Source: Providencia alcalifaciens (lineage in GTDB: Bacteria; Pseudomonadota; Gammaproteobacteria; Enterobacterales; Enterobacteriaceae). From it: 64,000 nucleotides of DNA. Position numbers and translations under genes: made by a program. Within the stretch, counting starts at the first letter, position 1. The number at the start of each line of letters is the position of its first letter. A model generated the notes under the pieces. The model was not told the origin of the DNA. It did not search any database and saw only the letters and a list, made by a program, of their open reading frames with translations. Positions 37,439-48,779 of the stretch are shown one piece after another. The DNA lies in contig JAOQNJ010000001.1 in assembly GCA_025961275.1 (NCBI GenBank), forward strand, positions 2,005,353 through 2,069,352. Direction: 5' to 3'.

Positions 37439-39501
37439 TTTTCGGCTCCTTTGGCCTGATTCATAATTGATAATAAAACTTCACGATCAAGTATTGTTGA
37501 CAATATTTCACCCTCTGCCAACTTAGGGCCATAAATTTGGTTAAATGGTACAGCAACCTGCCCACGTTTTTGTAAAAACGCAGTGATCTCTGGTGATGGC
37601 TTAGTCCAATCACCTCTTAATGCTACGACATCTGGCTCACTTAATGCTTGTTGAACATCATCTCTCAACAAGACATTATATTTATTTGCCTTACAGGTAA
37701 CACACCAATCGGCAGTCACATCAATAAAGACGCGCTTATTTTCTGACAGAGCTTGTGTAATAGCTTCTTCACTTAAAGGCTGCCAGTTCACACTGTCTTT
37801 GACAATTGCACGGCTTCCTGTTGTTTGCTCCATAGTCATCCAGGCAAAACCAACGGCAAGTAGCACGAAGAAAACAAACGATATTGCTGCTGTACGTAAA
37901 CTATTCTTTTTGGCAATAAACACGACTAATAAAAGTAAAAAAATGATAGTTATCGTAAGAGCATAAACTTCACCAAAATGAGGAATAAGCAGGCTGATCA
38001 GCCATAAGCATGACAACAACATCATCATACCCAATACCGTACGTAGCTTACTCATCCAAGCACCCGGTTTAGGTAGTAATCGAGAAATTGCAGGGAAAGC
38101 GGCAATCAATAACCAAGGTAAACTCATTCCTAGTCCAAGAGCCGTAAAGATTAACCACAACTCTTCGATTGGTGCTGCGAGTGCAAAGGCAACCGCTGTT
38201 CCCAAAAATGGTGCAGAACAAGGTGTTGCTAGCAGCGTTGCAAAAACTCCTTGCCAGAAATGGCTGCTATTTCCTTGCCCACCCGTTGTGGCTAAACGAG
38301 TATTGGTTTTACTACCTAATTGAATTTCAAACAAGCCAAATAGGTTTGCTGTAAATACAGCGGTAATCACAACCATAAACCCAATGAACCATGGGTTTTG
38401 GAATTGAATTCCCCAGCCCACTGCCTGCTGCCCAACACGAAGGAGCGTCATTAATAAGGCTAGCAGCCAAAAGGAAACTAAAATTCCCGACGATGATAAT
38501 AAAAATTGGCGACGGATGGTTTTTTGTTCTCCTTGAGGGACCATCAGCACTGAGCCTAATTTCATTGCAAGAACAGGTAGGACACATGGCATTAGATTTA
38601 GAATCAATCCACCTAGTAAGGCGAATGCCAGAATTTGCCAAAGGGGAATGCTATGACCAACATTACCTTGAGCGATGGTTCCAGTAAAAGGAGAAACTTG
38701 GGCATTCACTTGCTGTGAAAGATCACCATCACTAACAACAAAAGAAAATGTTTTTCCTGTTAAATCGGGTGCTTTATCACCCCAATCATCACTCACGCCT
38801 ATTGTTGCTGTTAGATTATTATCCGCAGTACTAATTTTAGGTACGCCTAACGTAGTCCCTTCAGGCGTATCAGTAAAGATAGCAGCTTTTTTACTCCACA
38901 GTTCACCCGCATTCTTTTGTAATTCGATAACGATCTTGTCACCGGTATAGTCCACAGCATAGCTTTGAGCTAATCCGTTTGATGGCGGTACTTTACCCAT
39001 AGCCTGATTAAAAGCCCATTCAAAATTTGCTGGCTCAGGCGCTGTTAAATCTAATTCAAAAGGGTAATCAGTTAAAATGCAGACATTACTACAAGTTGAT
39101 AGCGTTAAAACGCCAGATAATTTATCGAGCTTTTCTTCTGTATTGACTGTATTGACAACAATAGGAAAGACAACATCGCCCATATAGCCCTGAGTTGAAA
39201 TACCCGCGACATCAAAACGCCCCGGCGCTGGCCATTGCCAGTCCATATTATCTACCGGTGATGTCCAATTGATTTCAGGCGCAATTCCGCCTTCTCCTGG
39301 AGAACGCCAATAAGTTTTCCAACCATCTTGCAGTTGAACATCCAATAATAAAGCAACCTTCCCATCTTTTTGAGAAGAGCTTAAAAAACGTACTTGAGCG
39401 TGTTGATTATGTTTATCAGTCAACCAACCGGTATCTGCGGCTTGCAGAGTGCCCGAAAATAAAGCAGATAAAATAATTAACGCATTAATTAAAAAACGCA
39501 T
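37435..39501 (-). CDS. scsB: ScsB, DsbD-like transmembrane electron carrier
   Basis: 688 residues: signal peptide, a periplasmic N-terminal domain (about 25-275, with CSNVCILT), eight helices (about 280-560, with the redox cysteine pairs in LMPCVLP and ATPCSAP), and a C-terminal thioredoxin domain with DWCVTCKANK. It carries electrons from cytosolic thioredoxin to ScsC. Second gene of scsABCD. Confidence 0.93.
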   Translation of the reverse strand: MRFLINALIILSALFSGTLQAADTGWLTDKHNQHAQVRFLSSSQKDGKVALLLDVQLQDGWKTYWRSPGEGGIAPEINWTSPVDNMDWQWPAPGRFDVAGISTQGYMGDVVFPIVVNTVNTEEKLDKLSGVLTLSTCSNVCILTDYPFELDLTAPEPANFEWAFNQAMGKVPPSNGLAQSYAVDYTGDKIVIELQKNAGELWSKKAAIFTDTPEGTTLGVPKISTADNNLTATIGVSDDWGDKAPDLTGKTFSFVVSDGDLSQQVNAQVSPFTGTIAQGNVGHSIPLWQILAFALLGGLILNLMPCVLPVLAMKLGSVLMVPQGEQKTIRRQFLLSSSGILVSFWLLALLMTLLRVGQQAVGWGIQFQNPWFIGFMVVITAVFTANLFGLFEIQLGSKTNTRLATTGGQGNSSHFWQGVFATLLATPCSAPFLGTAVAFALAAPIEELWLIFTALGLGMSLPWLLIAAFPAISRLLPKPGAWMSKLRTVLGMMMLLSCLWLISLLIPHFGEVYALTITIIFLLLLVVFIAKKNSLRTAAISFVFFVLLAVGFAWMTMEQTTGSRAIVKDSVNWQPLSEEAITQALSENKRVFIDVTADWCVTCKANKYNVLLRDDVQQALSEPDVVALRGDWTKPSPEITAFLQKRGQVAVPFNQIYGPKLAEGEILSTILDREVLLSIMNQAKGAEK

Positions 39502-39548
39502 AATTCCTCCAGAATAAAAGACACCAATAAATTAAACAGGATGGTGTT

Positions 39549-39944
39549 CTAATCTCGAAGATTACAGAATCGTAAGTGTAGCCTAACTTTTGGTGGGGGA
39601 TGTTTCTCTTCACGATTTACTCGGTATGAGAATAGGTGAGTACAAAAAACACTTAATGCCGCTATAAAAAGGAATAAAAAGAAAAATGGCTCGATAACGG
39701 CAGGGCTTAATGTAATTAATGATTTTGCACTAAGTTCGCAGGTTGATAAATTTGAGCCACTATCACTCATCTCATCAGATTGAAAAATAACAGATTGGTC
39801 ATTTACCTGAACTTGCATCGTAGGGGCTTGGGTAAAAAATTGGGCGAAAAGGCGCTCTCCAACGGCTCTTTGATTCATACAAAGTAAAACCATCAGACAG
39901 GCGAGTAATACTAATCCTTTGCCTAATTTGAATTGCCTGTTCAT
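39549..39944 (-). CDS. scsA: ScsA-like small membrane protein
   Basis: 131 residues with two hydrophobic segments (about 10-27 and 85-105), a periplasmic loop between them and a basic cytosolic tail. Position as first gene ahead of scsB matches scsA of Salmonella; sequence alone would not settle it. Function in copper tolerance is not well defined. Probable promoter in 39945-40100, with no recognised metal-regulator box. Confidence 0.7.
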   Translation of the reverse strand: MNRQFKLGKGLVLLACLMVLLCMNQRAVGERLFAQFFTQAPTMQVQVNDQSVIFQSDEMSDSGSNLSTCELSAKSLITLSPAVIEPFFFLFLFIAALSVFCTHLFSYRVNREEKHPPPKVRLHLRFCNLRD

Positions 39945-40431
39945 GCGTGTTTCTGCTTATTCTTCCTGAAATGTACACAGTTAAAAAAAAATTAGTTAAC
40001 GAAATATAATGATTTAGCTAACTTAATTAGAGGCTACATCTTACACAGCAAACTCGTTGGCACAAGTAGCATCATCTAACTTTACAAATCCTAAATGCAT
40101 TTATGCAATTTTGATAAATATCGGCATGAAAAATGCATTATCCCTATATGACAAAGGAAAATACGAATGTTTTTCCCCCTAACGGTGCGTAATTATCTTT
40201 TTAAGACAATGGTTTCACCTTATTAGTGCAACAAATTAGGAACTGCCCAAATAATATGCGAGTCAGCTCCCGATATTGAAACAATTCATTTTCATTATGT
40301 AACAATTTTATTTAGATTTTAACATTAATAGAACATATAGCCGATGATCGCGGCCTTGAATAAATCCACGAGACATCAGCAAGCACAACAAGAATGAGAA
40401 AGATCCCCGATCTCAGATAGGAGCTGTAACT
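39945..40431. other. Divergent scsA-gltI control region
   Basis: No gene seen. AT-rich, with promoter-like words towards both sides, but I cannot name a regulator site with confidence. Confidence 0.4.
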
Positions 40432-41325
40432 ATGCGTATGAGCAAGATTGTATTATCTATGATGATTTTAGGTGCGACCTGTGCTGTTCAAGCAGAAGAG
40501 TTGACTGGTACCCTGAAAAAAATTAACGACAATGACGTTATTGTTGTCGGGCACCGCGAATCTTCAGTTCCATTTTCTTATTACGATAATAACCAAAAAG
40601 TCGTTGGCTACTCGCAAGATTATTCTAACGAAATCGTTGATGCGGTCAAAAAGAAACTCAATAAACCAAATCTTGATGTCAAATTGATCCCAATCACATC
40701 ACAAAACCGTATCCCGTTACTGCAAAACGGCACTTACGATTTTGAATGTGGTTCAACAACCAATAATTTAGAAAGACAAAAACAAGCGGCATTTTCAAAT
40801 ACCATTTTCGTGGTAGGTACTCGCCTACTCACTAAGAACGATTCTGGTGTAAAAGACTTTGCCGACCTTGCAGGTAAGAACGTGGTAGTCACTTCAGGTA
40901 CAACCTCTGAAGTCTTACTAAATAAACTGAATGATGAAAAAAATATGAAAATGCGCATCATCAGTGCAAAAGATCATGGCGATTCATTTAGAACACTTGA
41001 GTCTGGTCGTGCTGTTGCCTTTATGATGGATGATGCACTACTTGCTGGTGAACGTGCGAAAGCGAAAAAATCAGATATTTGGGAAATTGTAGGCAAGCCG
41101 CAAACTGAAGAAGCTTATGGCTGTATGCTGCGTAAAGACGATCCTGAGTTTAAAGCATTAGTAGATGATACTATTGCAAAAGCACAAAGTTCAGGTACTG
41201 CAGAGAAATCATTTGAGCGTTGGTTCAACCAACCTATCCCACCGAAAAATCTTAACTTGAAGTTCTCGTTATCAGATGAAATGAAAACATTGTTCAAATC
41301 ACCTAATGACAAAGCGCTTAACTAA
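40432..41325 (+). CDS. gltI: Glutamate/aspartate periplasmic binding protein
   Basis: 297 residues with signal peptide MRMSKIVLSMMILGATCAVQA. The mature protein is a family-3 solute-binding protein. SQNRIPLLQNGTYDFECGST, the TSGTTSE ligand block and AFMMDDALL are closely E. coli-like. Feeds the GltJKL importer. Signature SD-like AGGAG precedes the start. The following 110-bp gap contains a strong hairpin. Confidence 0.96.
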   Translation: MRMSKIVLSMMILGATCAVQAEELTGTLKKINDNDVIVVGHRESSVPFSYYDNNQKVVGYSQDYSNEIVDAVKKKLNKPNLDVKLIPITSQNRIPLLQNGTYDFECGSTTNNLERQKQAAFSNTIFVVGTRLLTKNDSGVKDFADLAGKNVVVTSGTTSEVLLNKLNDEKNMKMRIISAKDHGDSFRTLESGRAVAFMMDDALLAGERAKAKKSDIWEIVGKPQTEEAYGCMLRKDDPEFKALVDDTIAKAQSSGTAEKSFERWFNQPIPPKNLNLKFSLSDEMKTLFKSPNDKALN

Positions 41326-41363
41326 ATAATAAAAACAAACAGGGTGTTACTGAAGTGAGAATT

Positions 41364-41387
41364 GCAAGGCGGTCGTTCCCGCCTTGC
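41364..41387 (+). ncRNA. Hairpin in the gltI-gltJ spacer, positional match to SroC
   Basis: GCAAGGCGG-TCGTTC-CCGCCTTGC, a perfect 9-bp GC-rich stem, followed by ATCCTCTTATC. In E. coli and Salmonella the SroC sponge RNA is processed from this spacer. Sequence identity to SroC is not claimed; the stem could also just lower gltJKL expression relative to gltI. Confidence 0.4.
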
Positions 41388-41436
41388 ATCCTCTTATCAG
41401 TAGTAGGGACAATCTAATTGCCCACAGGAAGTAATT

Positions 41437-42177
41437 ATGTCAATTGATTGGAATTGGGGGATTTTCCTACAGGAAGCCCCATTTGGGAATACCACCTATT
41501 TAGGGTGGCTAATATCTGGCTTAGAAGTCACTATCGCTCTATCCATCTGTGCGTGGATTATTGCTTTTCTTGTCGGCTCATTCTTTGGGATTTTACGCAC
41601 TGTCCCTAATCGTTTTTTAGCGATGATAGGGACTGTCTACGTTGAGCTATTTCGTAATGTGCCATTAATTGTTCAGTTCTTTACTTGGTATTTAGTGGTT
41701 CCAGAACTGTTGCCAAAATCCATTGGCGACTGGTTTAAGATGGATTTAAATCCTAACTATCAGTTCTTTATTTCATCTACGCTTTGCCTTGGTTTATTTA
41801 CAGCCGCGCGAATGACTGAGCAAGTTAGAGCAGCTATCGATTCGCTACCAAGAGGGCAAAAAAGCGCAGGTCTTGCTATGGGACTAACGCTCCCTCAAAC
41901 TTATCGTTATGTTCTGTTACCTAATGCCTACAGAGTCATTCTACCGCCAATGACCTCGGAAATGCTTAACCTTGTTAAGAACTCCGCTATAGCTTCAACG
42001 ATAGGTCTTGTTGATATGGCAGCACAAGCTGGGAAGCTACTTGATTATTCCGCACATGCATGGGAATCGTTCACGGCAATCACCTTAGCGTATGTTGGCA
42101 TCAACTTAGTTATTATGATCTTGATGACAATACTTGAACGTAAAGTTCGCTTACCCGGCACATTAGGAGGGCGATAA
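41437..42177 (+). CDS. gltJ: Glutamate/aspartate ABC permease GltJ
   Basis: 246 residues, about five helices, HisMQ-type permease. The EAA-like loop [21 protein letters not shown] contacts the ATPase. Two bases separate it from gltK. Part of gltIJKL. Confidence 0.95.
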   Translation: MSIDWNWGIFLQEAPFGNTTYLGWLISGLEVTIALSICAWIIAFLVGSFFGILRTVPNRFLAMIGTVYVELFRNVPLIVQFFTWYLVVPELLPKSIGDWFKMDLNPNYQFFISSTLCLGLFTAARMTEQVRAAIDSLPRGQKSAGLAMGLTLPQTYRYVLLPNAYRVILPPMTSEMLNLVKNSAIASTIGLVDMAAQAGKLLDYSAHAWESFTAITLAYVGINLVIMILMTILERKVRLPGTLGGR

Positions 42178-42178
42178 C

Positions 42179-42856
42179 ATGTTCTATGACTTTGATTGGA
42201 GTTCCATAGTCCCAAGCTGGCCATTTCTCGTTGATGGACTCGTTGTCACTGCTAAAATCACCATTACAGCAATTGTTGTTGGGATATTGTGGGGAACGAT
42301 CCTAGCAATGATGCGTCTATCGACCTTCAAACCTATCAGCTGGTTTGCCGCATTATACGTCAATACCTTTCGATCCATCCCACTTGTAATGGTATTGCTG
42401 TGGTTCTATTTAATTGTGCCTACCTTAGTTCAAAATGTTTTAGGCATATCACCCAAAAATGATATCCGTTTGATTTCAGCTATGGTGGCCTTCTCACTTT
42501 TTGAAGCCGCTTATTACTCCGAAATTATTCGAGCGGGTATCCAAAGTATTTCACGGGGTCAATCATCTGCAGCTCTGGCTCTTGGTATGACCAAGATGCA
42601 GTCAATGAGGCTGGTTATATTACCTCAAGCCTTTAGAGCAATGACGCCTCTGTTATTAACACAAGGCATTGTGCTATTTCAGGATTCGTCACTAGTCTAT
42701 GTACTGAGCCTGACTGATTTCTTCCGAACCGCGACCAATATTGGTGAACGTGACGGCACACAGGTGGAGATGATATTGTTTGCAGGTCTGGTGTACTTTA
42801 TTATCAGCTTTGGCGCTTCAATGCTTGTGAATTATCTTAAGAAAAGGACTGTTTAA
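42179..42856 (+). CDS. gltK: Glutamate/aspartate ABC permease GltK
   Basis: 225 residues, about five helices. Loop [20 protein letters not shown] and terminal NYLKKRTV are typical. Pairs with GltJ. Its stop overlaps the gltL start by one base. Confidence 0.95.
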   Translation: MFYDFDWSSIVPSWPFLVDGLVVTAKITITAIVVGILWGTILAMMRLSTFKPISWFAALYVNTFRSIPLVMVLLWFYLIVPTLVQNVLGISPKNDIRLISAMVAFSLFEAAYYSEIIRAGIQSISRGQSSAALALGMTKMQSMRLVILPQAFRAMTPLLLTQGIVLFQDSSLVYVLSLTDFFRTATNIGERDGTQVEMILFAGLVYFIISFGASMLVNYLKKRTV

Positions 42857-43581
42857 TGATTACCCTGAAAAATATATCCAAATGGTATGGCCAGTTTCAG
42901 GTACTCACTGACTGCACAACTGAAGTCAAAAAAGGCGAAGTTGTTGTTGTCTGTGGGCCATCGGGTTCTGGTAAATCCACACTAATAAAAACAGTAAATG
43001 GCCTAGAGCCTGTTCAACAGGGTGAAATCTTTGTGAATGGTATCCAAGTCAATGATAAAAAAACAGACTTGGCAAAACTTCGTTCTAAAGTCGGAATGGT
43101 ATTTCAACACTTTGAATTGTTCCCTCATCTCTCTATTATTGAGAATTTAACACTCGCTCAAATTAAAGTATTAAATAGAAATAAAAAAGAGGCTCAAGAA
43201 AAGGGATTAAAATTACTTGAACGCGTTGGACTATCTAATCACGCGAATAAGTTTCCTTCTCAACTTTCTGGTGGACAACAGCAGCGTGTTGCTATTGCAC
43301 GTGCACTCTGTATGGATCCTATTGCGATGCTATTCGACGAACCTACATCTGCCCTTGATCCTGAAATGATCAACGAGGTACTTGATGTCATGGTTGAATT
43401 AGCTAATGAAGGCATGACAATGATGGTTGTCACCCATGAAATGGGCTTTGCCAAAAAAGTAGCGAATCGCGTTATTTTTATGGATGAAGGTAAAATCGTT
43501 GAAGACAGTAAGAAAGAAGACTTTTTTGCAAATCCACAAACGGATAGAGCAAAAGATTTCCTCGCCAAGATCTTACATTAG
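42856..43581 (+). CDS. gltL: Glutamate/aspartate ABC ATPase
   Basis: 241 residues. Walker [10 protein letters not shown] (near 35-43), signature [15 protein letters not shown], Walker [15 protein letters not shown] and switch VTHEMGFAK. Energises the GltIJK importer. Confidence 0.96.
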   Translation: MITLKNISKWYGQFQVLTDCTTEVKKGEVVVVCGPSGSGKSTLIKTVNGLEPVQQGEIFVNGIQVNDKKTDLAKLRSKVGMVFQHFELFPHLSIIENLTLAQIKVLNRNKKEAQEKGLKLLERVGLSNHANKFPSQLSGGQQQRVAIARALCMDPIAMLFDEPTSALDPEMINEVLDVMVELANEGMTMMVVTHEMGFAKKVANRVIFMDEGKIVEDSKKEDFFANPQTDRAKDFLAKILH

Positions 43582-43964
43582 TTTATTGTCACTAATCTTT
43601 TAACCACTAGCAAAGCTATCCCAATGAGCATACTCGATATGTGAATTGGGTAGCTGAGCCAGACTAATATCGCAGTAGCCCAAAATATAACGAATATTCT
43701 GCGAAATATAATGAATCACTCCATTTTTTTCATGCAAAATGCTATCAATCCTCACCATTTTTAGTTAAGTTGTGTATCTATCAGATTAAAAAAATTCTGA
43801 CTCCGTCCCCCGAAGAACAATACCCAGCTTCCCCCGTAGGTTCAGCTAATCAACTATTGTTATTGTTGTTTTAGGGCATGATCCGCTATGCTATGCGGAT
43901 CTAAATTAAATGAAGACATTAACGCTACAAAGTAGCATTTATTCGCCATAGGATTATCGGTGCC
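43582..43964. other. gltL-leuS gap
   Basis: Holds the core-only repeat at 43614-43655 and, close to leuS, a stem GATCCGC-TATGCTAT-GCGGATC (43880-43901) inside the probable leuS leader. No gene. E. coli carries rihA and hscC genes between gltL and leuS; they are absent. Confidence 0.45.
43614..43655. repeat. Core fragment of the palindromic repeat
   Basis: AGCTATCCCAATGAGCATA pairs with TATGTGAATTGGGTAGCT. Same centre as the copies at 7.4-7.6 kb, but without the outer ends. It lies 33 bp beyond gltL and could act as a 3' stabilising hairpin. Confidence 0.6.
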
Positions 43965-46547
43965 ATGCAAGAACAATATCGTCCAGAAGATGTAGAGCCC
44001 AAAGTACAAAGTCATTGGGATGAAAAAGCCACATTCAAAGTGACAGAAGACAACAGCAAAGAGAAATACTACTGCCTGTCCATGCTACCTTACCCTTCTG
44101 GTCGACTCCATATGGGTCATGTGCGTAACTACACTATGGGTGATGTTATCTCCCGTTATCAACGCCTATTAGGTAAAAACGTATTACAGCCTATTGGTTG
44201 GGACGCGTTTGGTTTACCCGCAGAAGGCGCTGCGGTTAATAACAAAACAGCTCCTGCACCATGGACCTATGCCAATATCGATTACATGAAAGGCCAGTTA
44301 AAAATGCTGGGCTTTGGTTACGACTGGGATCGTGAAGTCACTACTTGTACGCCTGAATATTACCGCTGGGAACAATGGTTCTTTACTAAGCTATTCGAAA
44401 AAGGTTTAGCTTATAAGAAAACCTCAGCCGTAAACTGGTGCCCACACGATTTAACCGTACTGGCTAACGAACAAGTTATTGACGGTTGTTGCTGGCGTTG
44501 TGACACCCCTGTTGAGCGTAAAGAAATCCCACAGTGGTTTATTAAAATTACTGATTATGCAGAAGAATTACTTAACGACCTCGATAAGTTAGATGAATGG
44601 CCAGAACAAGTTAAAACCATGCAGCGTAACTGGATTGGTCGTTCAGAAGGTGTTGAAATTACCTTTGATGTCGCAGATAGAACTGACAAGCTAACCGTTT
44701 ATACTACTCGCCCCGATACCTTTATGGGGGCAACTTATGTTGCTGTTGCAGCAGGTCACCCACTTGCGCAAGAAGCTGCCACTAAAAATGCAGAATTAGC
44801 TAATTTTATTGATGAGTGCCGCAATACCAAAACAGCAGAAGCTGATATGGCAACCATGGATAAAAAAGGTCTGGCAACAGGTCTGTATGCCATTCATCCA
44901 TTAACTCAAGAAAAATTACCTATTTGGGTAGCCAATTTTGTCTTGATGGAATATGGCACTGGCGCTGTGATGGCAGTGCCTGCTCATGATCAACGTGACT
45001 GGGAATTTGCCCATAAATATGGCCTGACTTTAAAAGCCGTTATTGCCGATGCTGAAGGCAATGAACCTGATATTTCAGAAAAAGCGATGACCGAAAAATC
45101 CGCCCTCATTAATTCAGGCGAATTCAGCGGATTCGATAATGCAGCAGGCTTTAATGCTATCGCTGATAAATTGGTAGAAATTGGCGTAGGTCAACGTAAA
45201 ATTAACTATCGTTTACGTGATTGGGGTGTTTCCCGTCAACGCTACTGGGGTGCTCCAATTCCAATGGCAACACTCGAAGATGGAACCGTTGTTACGATCC
45301 CTGATGATCAGCTCCCTGTTATCTTGCCAGAAGATGTCCAAATGGACGGCATCACCAGCCCAATAAAAGCAGATCCTGAGTGGGCAAAAACCACTATCAA
45401 TGGTCAGCCAGCACTGCGTGAAACGGATACCTTCGATACGTTCATGGAATCATCTTGGTATTATGCGCGTTACACTTGCCCTCAATATGATGATGGCATG
45501 TTGGATCCTGAAGCTGCTAATTACTGGCTACCTGTTGACCAATATATTGGTGGTATCGAACACGCTATCATGCACTTGATGTATTTCCGTTTCTTCCACA
45601 AGTTGATGCGTGATGCAGGGTTAGTTAACTCAGATGAGCCTGCTAAACGTTTACTGTGCCAAGGCATGGTACTTGCGGATGCATTCTACTACACAGGCAG
45701 TGATGGCCAACGTATTTGGGTGTCACCAGCAGATGCTATCGTCGAACGTGATGAAAAGAGCCGCATTATTAAAGCTGTCGATACCGAAGGGCATGAGCTG
45801 GTTTATACCGGTATGAGTAAAATGTCCAAGTCGAAGAACAATGGTATCGATCCACAGGTTATGGTTGAAAAATACGGTGCAGATACTGTACGTCTATTTA
45901 TGATGTTTGCAGCACCACCAGAGTTAACTCTTGAGTGGCAAGAGTCCAGTGTAGAAGGTGCAAACCGCTTTGTTCGTCGTATCTGGCGTTTAGTTCATGA
46001 ACATTCATTGAAAGGTTCAACACAATCTCTAGATATCAGTACATTAACAACCGAGCAAAAAGATTTGCGCCGTGACCTGCATAAAACGATTGCCAAAGTT
46101 TCTGATGACTTTAGCCGCCGCTATGCATTTAACACTGCTATCGCCGCAATTATGGAATTCATGAACAAATTAGTTCATGCACCACAAGAAACGGAACAAG
46201 ATCGTGCACTAGTTCAAGAGTCACTTGAAGCAATCACGTTAATGATGTCGCCAATCATTCCACATGCATGTTTTGAAATGTGGAAAGCGTTGGGTCATGC
46301 CGATGATATCGATTTCGCAAGCTGGCCTGTTGCTGACGAAGAAGCAATGATTGATGATACAAAGCTGATCGTTATTCAAGTTAATGGTAAAGTACGTGGC
46401 CGTATTACTGTGCCGGCTAATGCAGATCAAGAGTTTGTTCTGGATATGACGTCTCAGGAGCATACCGTCGCGAAATATCTTGAAGGTGTGAGTATCCGTA
46501 AAGTAATTTATGTACCCGGTAAATTACTGAACTTGGTTGTTGGCTGA
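43965..46547 (+). CDS. leuS: Leucyl-tRNA synthetase
   Basis: 860 residues, same as E. coli. The HIGH-type motif is [11 protein letters not shown], the KMSKS motif is [11 protein letters not shown], and an editing (CP1) domain lies between (about 225-415, with TTRPDTFMG). First gene of leuS-lptE-holA-nadD. Confidence 0.97.
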   Translation: MQEQYRPEDVEPKVQSHWDEKATFKVTEDNSKEKYYCLSMLPYPSGRLHMGHVRNYTMGDVISRYQRLLGKNVLQPIGWDAFGLPAEGAAVNNKTAPAPWTYANIDYMKGQLKMLGFGYDWDREVTTCTPEYYRWEQWFFTKLFEKGLAYKKTSAVNWCPHDLTVLANEQVIDGCCWRCDTPVERKEIPQWFIKITDYAEELLNDLDKLDEWPEQVKTMQRNWIGRSEGVEITFDVADRTDKLTVYTTRPDTFMGATYVAVAAGHPLAQEAATKNAELANFIDECRNTKTAEADMATMDKKGLATGLYAIHPLTQEKLPIWVANFVLMEYGTGAVMAVPAHDQRDWEFAHKYGLTLKAVIADAEGNEPDISEKAMTEKSALINSGEFSGFDNAAGFNAIADKLVEIGVGQRKINYRLRDWGVSRQRYWGAPIPMATLEDGTVVTIPDDQLPVILPEDVQMDGITSPIKADPEWAKTTINGQPALRETDTFDTFMESSWYYARYTCPQYDDGMLDPEAANYWLPVDQYIGGIEHAIMHLMYFRFFHKLMRDAGLVNSDEPAKRLLCQGMVLADAFYYTGSDGQRIWVSPADAIVERDEKSRIIKAVDTEGHELVYTGMSKMSKSKNNGIDPQVMVEKYGADTVRLFMMFAAPPELTLEWQESSVEGANRFVRRIWRLVHEHSLKGSTQSLDISTLTTEQKDLRRDLHKTIAKVSDDFSRRYAFNTAIAAIMEFMNKLVHAPQETEQDRALVQESLEAITLMMSPIIPHACFEMWKALGHADDIDFASWPVADEEAMIDDTKLIVIQVNGKVRGRITVPANADQEFVLDMTSQEHTVAKYLEGVSIRKVIYVPGKLLNLVVG

Positions 46548-46559
46548 TAAGGAGGCTAG

Positions 46560-47099
46560 GTGCGCTATCTGATAACTTTATTACTGAGCCTGTCGGTGCT
46601 AGTCACCGCAGGTTGCGGTTTTCGTCTTCAAGGAACAACTCAGATTCCAGAGGAGCTGAAAACGTTACAGTTAAGTTCTAATGCACCTTATAGCTCTCTA
46701 ACCAGAGCAGTTAGGGAGCAACTCAAACTGAATAATGTCAAGTTAATTGAAAATGGCAAAGCTGATATTCCGATATTAAAAATTACCGGGTCATCAGAAA
46801 AAACGGAAACTGTATCGATTTATCAAGATGGTAAATCTGCAGAGAAACAACTGACATTTGTTCTCAATGCACAAGTATTGATGCCAAATGGCTCTGTTTA
46901 TCCGTTACAAAGTCAAGTCGAACGAACTTTCTTTGATAACCCATTGGAAGCGCTCGCAAAAGATGCAGAAAATGAGTTGGTTAAGCAAGAAATGCGTGTG
47001 CAAGCAGCCCGTATATTAGTACGTAAGCTATTGATTGTTCATACTGCAGAACTTGAAAAAGCCAATGCACAAACAGCTACACCTGCTGTTGAGCCATAA
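46560..47099 (+). CDS. lptE: LPS-assembly lipoprotein LptE
   Basis: Plugs the outer-membrane LptD barrel for lipopolysaccharide export. 179 residues, GTG start behind AAGGAGG. Lipobox LVTAGC with lipidated Cys and the following GFRLQG are family hallmarks. Its stop overlaps the holA start by one base. Confidence 0.94.
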   Translation: MRYLITLLLSLSVLVTAGCGFRLQGTTQIPEELKTLQLSSNAPYSSLTRAVREQLKLNNVKLIENGKADIPILKITGSSEKTETVSIYQDGKSAEKQLTFVLNAQVLMPNGSVYPLQSQVERTFFDNPLEALAKDAENELVKQEMRVQAARILVRKLLIVHTAELEKANAQTATPAVEP

Positions 47100-48133
47100 T
47101 GATCCGTATCTATCCTGAACAGCTGGCCTCTCAGTTACAAGAGTCATTGAGAGGCAGCTATCTAATATGGGGTAATGAGCCCCTATTAATCCAAGAAAGC
47201 CAAGATGCAATTCGTAAAGTAGCCCAATCTCAAGGGTTTGAAGAGCATTTTACTTTCTCCTTAGAACAACATACTGATTGGGATGAAATATTTAGTCTCT
47301 GTCAGGCACTCAGTTTATTTGCCAGCCGTCAAACACTCACTCTGATTTTGCCAGAAAACGGGGCAAATGCAGCAATGGCTGAAAAATTGCTCCAATTATC
47401 TCAACTACTTCATCCAGATTTACTGCTTGTGCTTCGTGGACAAAAACTCACCAAAGCGCAAGAGAATAGTGCTTGGTTTAAAGCCATTAGCCATGACGCT
47501 GTATATATCAGTTGCTTAACGCCTGAATATCAACGTCTTCCGCAATGGGTTGCCAAACGCGCGCGCAGTATGAATTTAACCTTAGAAACAGAAGCAAACC
47601 AGCTACTTTGCTACTGTTACGAGGGAAACTTGCTCGGTTTGTCTCAAGCACTAGAACGGCTTTCTCTACTTTATCCAGATGGTAAATTAACGCTTCCACG
47701 AGTTGAAGAGGCTGTAAATGACTCTGCTCATTTTACGCCATATCACTGGATAGATGCGATGCTAGCGGGTAAATCGCGCCGTGCGTGGCATATTCTTGAG
47801 CAACTAGAGCATGAAGATACCGAAGCGGTTATTTTACTGCGAACCTTTCAACGTGAGCTGATGTTACTACTGACGCTAAAACGCCAATCAACTACAACGC
47901 CGCTAAAGTCGTTACTTGATCAACATAAAGTCTGGCAAAATCGTCGTCCTTTGCTAACAACAGCCTTACAACGCCTTAGCTTACATCAATTACAATCGGC
48001 GCTTCGTTTGCTGACACAAGCAGAATTGCATGCTAAACAAGACTTTAGCCATTCCGTATGGCCTGATTTACAATCCTTGTCTATGTTAATATGCAGTAAA
48101 GCTTTACCAGAGAGTTTTATTCATGACCTTTAA
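47099..48133 (+). CDS. holA: DNA polymerase III delta subunit
   Basis: Clamp-loader subunit that opens the beta clamp. 344 residues against 343 in E. coli, with [21 protein letters not shown]-type N-terminus (here [16 protein letters not shown]). Overlaps lptE (one base) and nadD (11 bases). Confidence 0.95.
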   Translation: MIRIYPEQLASQLQESLRGSYLIWGNEPLLIQESQDAIRKVAQSQGFEEHFTFSLEQHTDWDEIFSLCQALSLFASRQTLTLILPENGANAAMAEKLLQLSQLLHPDLLLVLRGQKLTKAQENSAWFKAISHDAVYISCLTPEYQRLPQWVAKRARSMNLTLETEANQLLCYCYEGNLLGLSQALERLSLLYPDGKLTLPRVEEAVNDSAHFTPYHWIDAMLAGKSRRAWHILEQLEHEDTEAVILLRTFQRELMLLLTLKRQSTTTPLKSLLDQHKVWQNRRPLLTTALQRLSLHQLQSALRLLTQAELHAKQDFSHSVWPDLQSLSMLICSKALPESFIHDL

Positions 48134-48779
48134 GCACAAAGGCCTACTGGCATTATTTGGTGGAACATTTGATCCCATTCATTATGGGCATCTTCGCCCA
48201 GTTGAAACATTGGCAAAGCAGGTTGGCTTACACAAGATTATACTGCTTCCAAACCATGTTCCACCTCACCGCCCACAACCCGAAGCTAGCCCATCCCAGC
48301 GATTAGAGATGGTACGTTTATCAATACAAGATAACTCTCTATTCACTGTCGATACCAGAGAGCTTGAACGCGACAGCCCGTCTTACACCATCGAAACCTT
48401 AACTGAATTGCGCCAAGAAATGGGACCAGACCAGCCATTGGCCTTTATTATTGGTCAAGACTCACTTTTATCGATTCACACTTGGTATGGCTGGGAGGAA
48501 CTGTTAGATAAATGCCATTTATTGGTCTGCTCACGTCCTGGTTATGCGACTAATTTTAATGAACCTCAGATGCAAGAGTGGCTAAAAGAGCATAAAACCG
48601 ATGATGCTAATAAACTGAGCCAAATACCTAACGGCTATATTTTTCTGGGTGATACACCATTGCTCGATATCTCAGCGACAGAAATCCGTAAAGGTTTAAG
48701 CTCGGGAAACTTATGCGATGGGCTCATCCCACCCTTGGTAATGGCCTACATTAAGCAGCAGCATCTTTATCAAAACTGA
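48123..48779 (+). CDS. nadD: Nicotinate-mononucleotide adenylyltransferase
   Basis: Makes nicotinate adenine dinucleotide in NAD synthesis. 218 residues. Nucleotidyl-transferase motifs [15 protein letters not shown] and [11 protein letters not shown]. Convergent with, and overlapping by 10 bases, the gene at 48770-49495. Confidence 0.95.
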   Translation: MTFKHKGLLALFGGTFDPIHYGHLRPVETLAKQVGLHKIILLPNHVPPHRPQPEASPSQRLEMVRLSIQDNSLFTVDTRELERDSPSYTIETLTELRQEMGPDQPLAFIIGQDSLLSIHTWYGWEELLDKCHLLVCSRPGYATNFNEPQMQEWLKEHKTDDANKLSQIPNGYIFLGDTPLLDISATEIRKGLSSGNLCDGLIPPLVMAYIKQQHLYQN

